From Liolophura sinensis (lineage: Eukaryota > Mollusca > Polyplacophora > Chitonida > Chitonidae): a stretch of 60,000 nucleotides of DNA. The stretch covers positions 33,303,501 to 33,363,500 of the forward strand of contig NC_088303.1 in assembly GCF_032854445.1 (NCBI RefSeq), written 5' to 3'. A program made the translations under genes and the position numbers. The notes beneath the pieces are model-generated. The model did no database searches. It was given only the letters and a program-made list of their open reading frames with translations, and was not told the DNA's origin. Positions 34,486 through 45,549 of the stretch are shown here, one piece after another; position 1 is the stretch's first letter, and every line of letters begins with the position of its first letter.

Positions 34486-35449
34486 AGGGTTTATTCTTGT
34501 TTTGTTTTTTTCAATATCATACTGGACATAGATGTACATGTTTCCTGTGTACATTTCAGGCTTATACGACCCCATTTCTAATTAATGAAATCTCACAATT
34601 TTTTAGTGTTTTCCCTTGATGTCTGAATTAAATTTCATGGAGCCTGCTCTTTGTAGCTTTGTGGCTGTGAAGCCTCATCAGTACCGTCCCATTACAACCT
34701 TGCCAAATAGACTTGATTTATGGAGCAATGATGTAGTGGCTAATTCATCTTCGGTGAAAATTGTGATTTTTCTTTCACGGCCCTGGTTGGATATTTGCTG
34801 TAAGATATAATATAGGAGGAAGAAAGCATGGGCTTTCTTTTTTTTATTTTTTTTTTCTCGAATGGCAGCCACCACGTTAAAGGGAATCTGTGTGTGTTCT
34901 AGAAGTCTTGTATCATGTTTGACTGCCAAGCCTCACCTATGTCAGCCCTATCAGTGGGTGTGTGGCAGAGCATACTTGTATGTAGATAGATTACATGGTA
35001 GCCAGACTGGAGATACAGTAACAAACTTCCAACTCTGAGCTCATGAGTGGGACTGAAACTGACAGGCTGCTGTGGGATACAGTACCTGTGGCATCTGCAT
35101 AAAGTTTACAGAGAAATTACCTGTTCATGTCTGTGGAAACTAATTAGTGGCCATTGTGTAAGTCTGTGCTCTTGTACTTGATGTACATGTATTGTCCCAG
35201 TGATATTTAAAGTGGCATACTGCACATGTGATTTTTACACGTAAAATCTACAATAATACTTACACTTTCTTGTTTAGTGACTAGCATTCACTAAGATTAT
35301 ATGTAAGTAAGTTTATGTATATATATATATATATATATACATACAAATTAACTTCAAGTCCTCAAGTACAGACAGTATTATAGTCTGATCTGTCTACCTT
35401 AAGGCTTAATGGCCTGTATTAGAATGGAGATATTTTATGTCCTTTTTGT
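34486..35449. other. Intron sequence, (TA)n microsatellite
   Basis: Contains a TA run at 35318-35339. Otherwise AT-rich with nothing recognised. Confidence 0.45.
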
Positions 35450-35666
35450 TTAGTTCAACTTTTTCACATTTGCTAGAGCCACTTTCAGTGTGATTTATGC
35501 ATCTTTTCACATTGATTTTTGAGACAAATCTACTTTGGTTGGGTTGACCAATTTTAGGGCTTCATGGAAACTTTACTTTGTCAGGTCTACACAGAATAAT
35601 GCTCTAAGAATATGATTGAATGAACACCTTGCAAACATGCAAAAAAGGTTGAAGAATTACATGGTA
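35450..35666 (+). mobile_element. MITE copy 2
   Basis: Shares with copy 1 the segments tttatgcat, a ttggttgg(a/g)ctg-like run, ctacacagaataatgc, gaacaccttgcaaac and the right end GGTTGAAGAATTACATGGTA. The left terminal repeat is partly lost (agttcaactttttcacat). Confidence 0.72.
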
Positions 35667-36307
35667 TGTCTTCGCTTCTTGTATTTGCATGTTTTCCAGA
35701 TGTGTGGATTTGATGATCAAAATGTAGTTCGGCTAGTCTGGATAGTTTAATACATGTACTTGTAAGAATGTAACAAAACATGGAAGCAAAAAAAAGTGGA
35801 AGAAAACCCCTCTGTTTTGTATAGGAATAGAAGAAATGGTATTACAGCAAGTACAACAAATGTAAGTTGTATCTCTGTTTGTAGAGGATATATGACCTGA
35901 TGACAGGAAACATAAAAAGTTGCTTAGCTTCACATGTATGTAGGTGTACTAGCTGTCAGTATGAAGTATGTATGTATTTACACTGAATACTGATAGGTGT
36001 TAAATGTATTTACACTGTAGTGCTGGTATTGGATAGATTGCAAAGACAGATTCAAGTGTCAAACTTGACCTTTTCTGTTCTTAACGTGTAAGTAAATTTG
36101 CTTATATTCCTTCAACTGTTGTTTACCTGCATGCCTGGTAAATTGCTGGGAAGATATTTTTTTTTATTTCCATGTGTCTGCCACTCTGGCCATACATGTC
36201 TTTGAAAAGAGCTGTTTTAATACTGGTTAGTAATCGATGCATAATAAAGGTATTGTAGACATATTTCTAGTTATACCTTCACGATGATGTCCTAGATATT
36301 CATTGAT
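35667..36307. other. Intron sequence, nothing recognised
   Basis: AT-rich; no repeats or frames of note. Confidence 0.45.
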
Positions 36308-36376
36308 CTACAATATTTATTTATTCATTCATTTTGTCGGTGTCTGTATAATGTTATACTCAAGAATACTTTCTAA
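36308..36376 (-). mobile_element. SINE tail fragment, minus strand
   Basis: Reads tttatttattcattcatttt, then gtcggtgtctg and tactcaagaatac. This is the reversed SINE 3' end, truncated. Confidence 0.6.
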
Positions 36377-36605
36377 TTAAATAACAGTAGGTATATCTCT
36401 AAGGGGAGGATGCTCCTGTAAAACGGTTTGTGCTTGGCCAGATGAAAATCTATGATCAATTGTTCATGGTCAAGCTAGCTAACTTGTTCATTTAATTTTT
36501 GATGTTGTGACACATTTGGTGCAGGTGTTCCGAAATACTTGACAGGCTTACTAAACACATCTGTAATGAAGCAGAGCAATAATTTGCTCAGTTCTAATGT
36601 TTTTC

Positions 36606-36806
36606 CATCAACACTTGAGCCTTGATGTCATAGGTTCAAATCCAGGTATTCAAATTTACTGGTACTCCGGCCGTACGTGGCAAGGTCTTCCAGCAACCTG
36701 TGGATGGTCATGGGTTTTGCCTGGTTTCCTCCCACCATAATGCTTGCCGCCGTCACATAAGTGAAATATTCTTGAGTACAGCGTAAAACATCAATCAAAT
36801 CAAATC
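36606..36806 (+). mobile_element. SINE, 5'-truncated
   Basis: Box B-like ataggttcaaatcc (36630-36643), then tactccggccgtacgtggca, cccaccataatgcttgccgc, attcttgagtacagcgtaaa, and tail catcaatcaaatcaaatc. Confidence 0.85.
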
Positions 36807-36889
36807 TTTACTGGTAAGGTTTCAGTCAGAATGTTTTTCAGGTGTATGGGGTAGCTACTGAGCAGCAATCCTTTTCTCTGGCCAGTTTC

Positions 36890-36982
36890 ATCCACTTATG
36901 TGAACATGGCCATAAGTGCACGCATATAAGTTATGATAAATATTATCGAGTATGGTGAAAAACAGCAGTAAAATAAATAAAT
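36890..36982 (+). mobile_element. SINE 3' end fragment
   Basis: Weak match: ataagttatgataaatatta, tcgagtatggtgaaaaacag, then taaaataaataaatg. Probably a decayed tail. Confidence 0.45.
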
Positions 36983-39455
36983 GTATGTACCTGTACTGTA
37001 CATCTTTTTTATGATACGCATATGTGTATATACATATATATATATATATATATTACATTGTCTCGTGTACATGTGTGTTTAAAAATTAGAGTCACGAAAT
37101 CTGCAGTGTTTTAATTATCTTCGTGAAGGAGGGACAGATATGATAAAATGTATCAAGGTCAACCAATGAACAAATTAGAATTCATAAACAATTGCATAAT
37201 AACATGCACAGCACCTGGAAATCAGCCAGTGATAATCTAGCAACAAAATTACATTGTGTACCAAGACTTCAGCTGCATTATACATGTGATGTGCTGAACA
37301 AATAATTTATTTCAGGTAAGGTTCTCACAAAGGACTATCTGTTTATTATAACTACAGATTCCTACACAAGGCACATTCCAGCCGTACTTTAATGTCAGTA
37401 CATAAATCATGCCCTGCACTACTTCAGTGAGGACTGTGTAGGAACACTGTTTTATACATATGTTTATTGTATATATACATATGTACATATATTACATTGT
37501 CCCCTGTACATGTGTGTTTAATAATGATATTTATATATATATATATATTGTCAGGTAACCAGGTTAGCCAGAGAGCATATTTTCCATTAAAATTCAACCA
37601 GTTTAAGGCTGTTAAAAAAAACGGTCATGAAATCAATTACTTTTGCCTTGTTTTTTATTTGCTTTAGATATTGTGTAAATTAATTCGAAAATATTAACTT
37701 AAAACATTACACTTAATTATCTCCTTGTATGTGTTCAAGATGTGTAATAAAAATGTTAAACACATGCATACATTTAATCAGAACGTAAGAAAGACTCTAC
37801 TGTGCCAGCTAGATTTTGTCTTGATTCAACTGCTGCATATGGTTACATAATCATTCATTTCGTCAGTCACCACTGCAATGTGGCTGGCATATACTGCTGG
37901 ACAGGTGTGGTATGATATAAACCATGTATTACTCATCCATTTCATTGGAGACCTCATGGCATGCGTCTTTAGTACATGTTTCAAGAATTGAATTATTTAA
38001 ACCAACAACAAATTTCTGCAGTTTTCTCCTTGTATAAGTCCTACAATGTACATATGTACATGTTGAGGTGATGTTCACGTTTTACATTTAAAAGAAAACT
38101 CAGTTTGCAGGGTTTTCATCACATTTTACATTATGGTAATGTCATCATGGTGTGATGACGGGTAGGGTAATACGCTGAGGCACTCTGTTTATTGGAGAGC
38201 TAGCGATGCCTGTTAACAGGGCACTGAGTGGATCTATTTACAGCATGGCGCTAGGTTCATCCTACCAGAGACAGCAAGCATGTAGGATCAGGCTGTATGA
38301 CATTAGAATTGAATAAGGGCTGAAAATGTCATTTGGCAAAACTAATTCCTTCCACAATGGATACTTCGGTGTATTCGAGCAAAATGAATGCTATTATGTT
38401 GGTGGATCCAGTTCGGATATCTGTAAAATAACCTTGACGTCTGGAGGAATTGAAGTTGCTTTTTTTAAAGACAAATCTGAGACATTATGCTGAAGTTTTT
38501 ATTTGTCAAATTTTCATCATTAGTGCCATAAGCCATGTTCATCTGGTTTATTTGCACAACCCATTCGGGTAGTGTCTTTAACAACTTTAAAATGCTTGGC
38601 TTTTTTTCCTTTCTCTCCATTTTGCTCCATTCTGAAAGAGATAACAAAGGTCCCCTGTTATAGTGTGTGTTCTCCATGAAGGTCCTTCTATCTGGGCTTC
38701 CACACTTTTGTCCACCATCTAATTCTACCAAGGCAATGGTCATGTAATATTTGACGTTTTATTTGAGAATCCCCTTGACTGAATCATGTACAGCAAACAT
38801 TTCAGTTGTGCCGCCTTTCAAGCATTGTGTTCTCGACTGCAGACTATGACTCTAACATGAGCTGTATCAATGGCATTGAGAACTTTTGTGTCTGCCCAAA
38901 TTGATATTGCTTTCAAAAATCACTGCTGACTCTTAATGTTTTGGAATGCGCCCCCACCCCCTAACCCCAAACCAGTAGGGCACCATGCAGTCTTGACCTC
39001 AGACAGTGTACTGTAGGTCAACAGATAAAAATATCAGGATTAGCTCCAGGTGTTATTTGCACTTTCCCAAAGTGAACACAACTGTCTCAGTGAACCTTGA
39101 TGTTGTGTAGACATATCCCGACTTTAGCTACAGACTTTTGAATGTTGAAATCAGCTTTCAATGAGTCATAGTAATGCGTAAAATTTAAAAGAAATAAAAA
39201 TTACAAGAGCAAAAAATAGTAAAGAATACAACAATAGAATGAGTAGGTTTCCCTTGTTAGCGGTCAGTTGTGATACCATCTGATTCATATGTGTGGTATG
39301 TTTAATGTTAAGTCATCGTATAATGAAAAGGATGTTGATAAACAAAATTTAGGCATATAATTAATACCTGGGCTTGTGTTGAAGTTCATGTTAGTTGAGA
39401 ACGTGTATCTGAGAATTTCAGCTAGTACATGGATTTTTCTTGTGTCTTTTCTTAG
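36983..39455. other. Intron sequence with TA microsatellites
   Basis: TA runs at 37034-37053 and 37531-37549, each beside a copy of attacattgtc...tgtacatgtgtgttta. A short perfect hairpin lies at 38141-38159. No exon was recognised before the acceptor at 39455. Confidence 0.45.
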
Positions 39456-40126
39456 ATTGATCAATCCTCGTCACAAAGCCGGCCTCTCGGTCACATGATG
39501 CATCGACCCTTGCCTGCTATACCGCCAAGCAACAGCGTCACCAACAACTGCCATCCTAACCAGCGTGCCAGCGTTCACAGTAGCAGTTCTGAAGAGGACC
39601 CTTTTCTGGCCTATAGTCCCAGGTCGGGGGCTCCTGCCAAACAGCAAGGACAAGCCCGGGAACTGAAGGAGAAATACGGGAAAAGTCGACTAGTTCAAGA
39701 CTCTAGTCCGGTTCGCAAGAGAAATAAAGAGCTAGTGAATGGCCGCCAACCTGAAAGCCCACGACGAGACAACGGCAACATGAAGCCTGCCAACGGACAC
39801 GTGAACGCTAACGTAATCATTCAGAATAAGCGTGATTCTGAGCCGATATATCGTTCTGCGGCCACCCAAACTTTTGGTGAGGACAAACCCGACGTGTATG
39901 GGGTCCGCCCGCACAGTGTTCCCAACCCTCAGATGATATATGGGGTCAAGGTAGGGCCCCCAGGACAGTTGCAGTACCAGGAGGATATATACGATGAAAG
40001 ATACGCTATAGGTCCAGCGGCCTCCTCCAGTCAGGCTCCTCGCTACCAGAACGACAGCCCCTTCCATTACCAGGGGTCAGGGGACAACTGCGGAGCTTCG
40101 TATGAATCTCCAGTCTCCCCTCTGAG
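39456..40126 (+). CDS. SH2D5-like: Exon: disordered tail, part 2 (SH3 ligand, TQT and Tyr motifs)
   Basis: 223 codons plus 2 nt, acceptor TTTTCTTAG, donor GAG|GTAAGT, so it ends in phase 2. Visible short motifs are RPLPAIP (39504-39524), a class I SH3 ligand; AATQTF around 39864-39872, like the TQT motif bound by dynein light chain LC8; and many tyrosines in the last third. These include YQN (40044-40052, Grb2-SH2 type pYxN) and YESP (40101-40112, Crk-SH2 type pYxxP). If the donor is not used, translation reaches TAA at 40128-40130, just inside the intron. The GC-rich coding composition contrasts sharply with the flanks. Confidence 0.9.
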
Positions 40127-41521
40127 GTAAGTCTACATTATGTCTTGGATAATATAGCTATATGAGCTGTTTTTAGTTTGATAGGCTGTTTTATTTTCTT
40201 AAGTATCTGGAAAACAGTTATTCTTACAGGTATTTTCCATGTAAATGCTGTTTTCTAAGTATGAAATCCTTGTTTAGTCAGTAGTAAACCAAAATCATTA
40301 AATCTACAAAATAGTTCTATAGATTATATCAAAGCTAGAGTTCAGTTATACCATTAAAATGAGAAGAATTAAAGTCGATACATGTAATAGTAGTTCTTAC
40401 AATTTTGTTGGGACTGGGCCTCTATTAAATACTTGAGATACATTCACATGTAGCTCCTGTTTAGAGAATTATGGAACGGAGGTTGTACACAAGAATAGTT
40501 GTGGAAGAAAAATTCAAATTCAAATTCAGTCAGCATGTCTTTAGGTTTATGTAGTTGAGTGTAGCTTCACTTGGTATTCTAAGGTTAGGAATGTCAGCTG
40601 TATATTTCAGAGACAGTGGTTGGCTATAAGGTGGATTGCTAACAATGTATTATACTTATTTTGGTATAGCCAGCTTACCTGACCCTAAGCCTGGAACTGA
40701 CAAACAGATGAGTTATGCTTCAGTAAAGATGGTAGGGGGCTAGGGCAAAGTAGAATTTAAAAGACAACACCAGGCTAAATGTATATGTAAGTAGCCCACA
40801 CGAAGTTCCAAAAGCATAACTATTTGTCTTTGTGATGTTGCATTTAACTGGCTCAAGATATTGCAGTTCAAAGTAAGTGAAATCGCAGACATTGAGAAGA
40901 GCGAAAGTGCTGCTGTGTTACTCTATAACCCAAGAACTCAGCGGTATCCACTTACCCCACTTGAACACTGATTTGCTTATTAACCATATGTTCTTGGTGT
41001 AAGAGTTATGAGACATCGTGTTTCCGGCTGCTGTAACATGGCCATATAAGAATTTCAGATTAAAAATTGATTTATTGAGCTACGACCTCTGGATTGCAGT
41101 GCCTCAAAAGATACACTGTTTCGGGTGAATTTTGAAGGCAAATGCTTCATATTTATTCTGCCAGTTTTCATTTTCAACAGATAATGTTCTTTGGGTATAG
41201 TAAAATTAAATTAAATAGTAAAATTAAAAAATAAAAGCTGTGTCTCTGGCACTTGAATAGTCTGTCCTTCAGTCCTTTACTCCACAACAATCTGTTGAAG
41301 ATTTGTTACCTGTTGGTGTGTGATGTACATGTATAGAAGGAACTTTGAAAGTTAAGCCTCGCTAAAAAGTGCAGTTAAGAAGTCTAATTTTCAGACTTAA
41401 ATTCAATTTTCAACGCGTAAGTATGAAACCAATTGATGCAGAATCTTGAAATTTAACCAAGTGATGAGTTTGGAGCATTGGGATTTACATGTGTTAATGT
41501 TTGAAATTCTCAAAATTGTTG
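40127..41521. other. Intron or 3' sequence, nothing recognised
   Basis: Starts with the GTAAGT donor, whose TAA is in frame with the preceding exon. AT-rich, no exon seen. Confidence 0.45.
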
Positions 41522-41680
41522 GTTTATTTATTTGATTGGTGTTTTATGCCATTCTCAAGAATATTACTTGACGGCGACAAGCATTCTGGTTAGAGGAAAC
41601 CGGGCACAGCCCGGGGGAAACCCACGACCATCCGCAGGTTGCTGACAGACCTTCCCACATACGGTCGGAGAGGAAGCCAG
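41522..41680 (-). mobile_element. SINE, truncated, minus strand
   Basis: Tail tttatttatttgattggtgt, then attctcaagaatattacttg, gaaaccgggcacagcccggg, cacgaccatccgcaggttgc, ending at gagaggaagccag before the tRNA head. The body is well preserved. Confidence 0.87.
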
Positions 41681-42954
41681 AAATTTTCATTTGTGACAAA
41701 ATACGCATTCCTACATTTGCAAGGGCTGATGTGACTAAAGGTATTGCTTGGTCCATGTGTACTAAATACATGTATGTTATCCGTTCAGACTATCTTCTAT
41801 ACCAATCTGGAATATAATACAGGAAGGCAGGTTAACCTTTTTCATGTTAAGTTCTGGAGATGACACAGTTTTAGTGAATTAGCTACATGTGTCTTTAGGG
41901 ATACACCTAAACAAGTGTAGTTTCAGTGTTTGAGAAGATATACATGTACATGTATGCATAGAAGCTTAAAAATGTAAAGCATGTGTGTGCAAACATGCAT
42001 TTATAGGGAAAAAAAGAATGAAAAATTACATTTTATCTATTTTCATACCAGTCTGCTGTGGCATGTCATTACATGTACAAAATATTTTTGTTCATTGTTG
42101 GTAAAAAAAGAAACAAATAAATGTGAAATATATGAGCGTCGCAATCATTTATCTGTTTTGTTATCATTTATCAGTTTTATTATCATTTATCAGCACATCA
42201 GAATCATTGTCAGCCATGCAAAAATTCTGGACTCGTGTGAAGTCAGTTATCTGTTACCTATATCTTGTGTAATGTTTTTCTGATTATACACAGGTACTTC
42301 CATGTAAATGCTGTATGAAGTTTTTGTTTAGTCAGTAGTATGCATGTTATATCCCAGGTAGTGGTTACAATTATTGATCTTATCTTGTTGCACACGTGTA
42401 GGTATATGGAATGAACTCACCCATTAGTTACATTCTTTCCAGGAATTTGATATGATATGGTCATGTTTTTGGCTGAAGCTGTCAAGAGAAATGTTTAATA
42501 ATTGGTTTTGATTTTAAGGGATCATGAATGATCCTAAAAGAGAAATAACATAACAGTTGATGCAGTTATGTTGTGTACATATGCCGATAAGGCATGAGCA
42601 CAGCAAGAGTTGCTCCCCTTTAGCTGCCTGCACAAAAAGACCATACACAGTATTGTGACTCATTCAAATGCTTTAAAATAAAAATTTTAAAAAGTTACTT
42701 GAAATGCCTAGAGATGTTCTGTTGGATGCTGTGGCATATACATATGTAGAGCCTTGTAAACCACGACTTTGGCTTGGCCTGAAAGAGGAGGGTTTTTTTT
42801 TGGTGTTTTGTCAAGTTATTTAAGTTTGTGTAAAGACTTGCTGAGCCTGTTATGTGATGATTGCTTGATTGTCAGTCTTGGACTTCCCATCACACCCTGA
42901 CAAGTCTGGTCCATTAAGGATAACAGTAGGCTATTGTTGTCAGCAAGTTTTCAG
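41681..42954. other. Non-coding, nothing recognised
   Basis: Holds a second copy of a short phrase also found at 40228-40287 (ccatgtaaatgctgt...gtttagtcagtagta). Otherwise AT-rich. Confidence 0.4.
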
Positions 42955-43078
42955 CATAAACCTTGATACTGGGAACTCTCCAGTCCAGAATTTTCCAGGA
43001 CCTTTTATAACATTGGGTCAAATTATGCCTGAAAATCTTGACGATGATCATGAGTCGACTGCTGTGTTGTTGCTTCAA
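42955..43078 (+). CDS. Candidate downstream exon (phase-compatible)
   Basis: 124 nt (1 + 41 codons) between an AAGTTTTCAG acceptor and a consensus GTAAGT donor. The single leading C completes the phase-2 codon left by the exon ending at 40126 (AG+C = Ser) and the frame stays open, reading INLDTGNSPVQNFPG and later PENLDDDHESTAVLLLQ. It ends in phase 0. No domain is recognised and the composition is AT-richer than the certain exons, so this could be chance. Confidence 0.25.
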
Positions 43079-45549
43079 GTAAGTAGGCCTGACCAGTTGT
43101 ACAGGTGTGAAGTTCAGGTGTTTGACGAGTTAGTTAACTATTGACCATTAGTGACAGGTGGTTTGGGGATATACATGTATAGTATCAAAAGTGAATACTT
43201 TCCATGGAGCCTTAACATGTGCCTACATGTGACAACTTGTATAAAGGAAAACATTTATGTGGAGCAGAGTGAGTCTCTTGTACAAGTACATAATAAATTT
43301 TTTTGTCAAAGACACAGCAGATTACCTTCACTTATAAGGTTATTGATGCTGTATAGGTACTGATGTACTCCAGGCGGCCGTACTGTTGTACATCTGATTA
43401 ACCTGATGAAAGATCTTGAAGTGATAGGGACTTGTCAGATATATATATATATGCTGTTTTTCCTAACAACGATTTTCTTTTGAATACATGCAAGTTTCAA
43501 AATATAAAAGACTTGATGTTATTTATATTAAATGCACATGTGTTATTTGTATTTTAGTCCAACTGCATGTAAATTCATTCATGCATGCATTTAATCAACG
43601 TGACTGTATAATTAGAGATCGACAAGGTGCATGTGCTTTAAAAAAAATCAGTAGCAAAGAACGTTTGGAGAGTGAGCGAGGTAAATGTTTTTATGTTTTT
43701 GTGTATCAGTTTTTCAGTCGTGTCACTCTTTGTGAATCAGTGTTAAAAATGCTGCTTGAGAAGGACATAATTAATTGTACATGACCACAGATTTGAACCT
43801 GTGCATGACATCATATTTTACGTCATGTCGTGAACTTCTTTGTGACATTAAAAACATTTTAATTAATTAACCATGCAGTGTATATTTATTTATCTTCGAC
43901 TCACTAAACAGGTTTGCTTGCACAGTGATTTGCAGCATTTAGGGGTTTTTTTTGGTTTTTTAGCTCATGATAGCAGTACATGTAGTTTACATGTATTGTA
44001 TGCAGTGTCTTTGTAAGTGAGTGTCACAAAGATTTAAATATCACTGTATAAAATAACCAGTCATGATTGACCAATTGTAGCCATATTGTAACTCCATCCT
44101 CCTACCACAGATTTAAACAGATTATAAGTCATTTATTTGGATGTGTAGTTTATAAAAAAGCAGAATTGTTGGTTTTGAACATTCAACTGGACCACATGAT
44201 AGACCAAGTTGTGTATGTGGAATTAGACTTAAGTTTGAACGTTGGTGACTGAGGAATATACTCATATTAAGGCGTATTAAATATTGATGTGTTTAACACT
44301 GATAAAACCATTTCTGGTTTTATATTTTTGTGAGGATTAAGGGGGATAACTCCTGGCAAACAAAATTTCTATGTAAAGCAGAAATGAGGACTGGATAAAG
44401 GCATTGGCAGCTAAGAACCATTGTGAAGATTTTGCTGCATACATTTTAGGTAAATGTGTAGAGCTCATTAGGCAAATTTCTGTCCCTCCAAAAAGAACAG
44501 AAATGTTTCACTTTGTTGAACTGTCAGTGTCTGCATTAACTTATTCACCATCAGGGCATAAAGGTTAAGTTTTCATAAAATGTTTTAATGTGTAAAACAA
44601 GTGTATATACTGTGTATGCCCCTTGAAATTTAATTTTGTGCAAATACAAGTAATGTTAATATCATTCAACGTAATGAATTCAAGGTGGAAAAGAGTAGTT
44701 AATTTAAATAAATAATTTTACGTGCACATGCCACGTCCTCGTTATGAAGTATGCTAAAAAGTCATATTCTAAATTATAAATGTACATTAATTCAGATACT
44801 CTCATGAGAGCATTTTTCTGATGTTTAAGAATGTTTTGAACTGTTGGACCTCAGATGTATAAAATCATATCCATACAAAAATAATTATTTTATTCTTACA
44901 TGTAAAATGTTGTACATGGATACAAGTGATATTTAAATATGGCCTACAAGTTTCATTCATACATGTGGTAGATTTTTTTTATCTTGCCAGTGAAACCACT
45001 GATTATTACATTCATGTTCAGTTTTGTCTGAAGTGTTTTCTGGTCAGATTTTAATTGCTCTTTCCAGTTTATTACTCACAAAGGTATTTAGTATATAATA
45101 GCTAGCATTTAATGATTTGACAATCTTTTTTTTTTTTTTTTTTTTTAGCTTTAGAGAAATTTATATTTATTTACTGGATTTGACTCCTTGAAGATACATT
45201 TGTAGATTGTTATCCACACAATAAAAACAAGAAGTGAGCGACATTAAATTTATTAACTTGGCAGTTTTGAAAATAACACCTGAAACAGTACAACATGTGT
45301 TATGCATTTCACATGTAATTATAAAAATTAATAGTATAAGTTAGGTGCTATTTCTGGACGTTAAGGATTTTGTGTGCTTTTTCTTATGTATGTCTAAAGA
45401 GCGAATCTGTTTGCATTTTCTCAAACAAAATAATGTTGTGTACTGTAGATACAAATAATCAACAAATTTATTAAATAATAATTAACATTTAGCACGTAAA
45501 AAAATGTTTCCCTTTTCAAAATGTAGTTTTTCCCACTAGTATTTCAGTG
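43079..45549. other. Non-coding, AT-rich
   Basis: Includes a poly-T run at about 45127-45147 and a TA run at 43440-43452. Frames at 43488 and 44067 lack any support. Confidence 0.4.

Larger units (their letters stand above)
18026..40126 (+). other. SH2D5-like: Partial gene: SH2D5-like PTB-domain adaptor protein (six joined exons)
   Basis: Span of the only clearly recognisable gene. Six exons join in one open frame of 579 codons, and every junction shows AG acceptors and GTGAGT, GTGAGA or GTAAGT donors. The N-terminal third is a PTB (PID) domain, with sequence features I recall from vertebrate SH2D5 (YxGSF start, a strand ending in a G-[IL]-K motif, MAHAL-[KR]-RI, FxxAR-x-P, FCHxF, a C-terminal AFxxAY helix). 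This is from memory, not a database search. PTB domains are cytosolic peptide- or phospholipid-binding modules; mammalian SH2D5 is a neuronal adaptor with a PTB followed by an SH2 domain. Here the PTB is followed by a coiled-coil-like segment and a long disordered Ser/Pro/Tyr-rich tail. Neither the first exon nor an SH2 domain is confidently seen, so the gene is probably open at both ends. A tensin-related PTB protein without SH2 is the main alternative. Confidence 0.85.

Noticed and set aside
39732-40067. 111-codon minus-strand frame
   Set aside because: Antisense shadow of the GC-rich tail exon.
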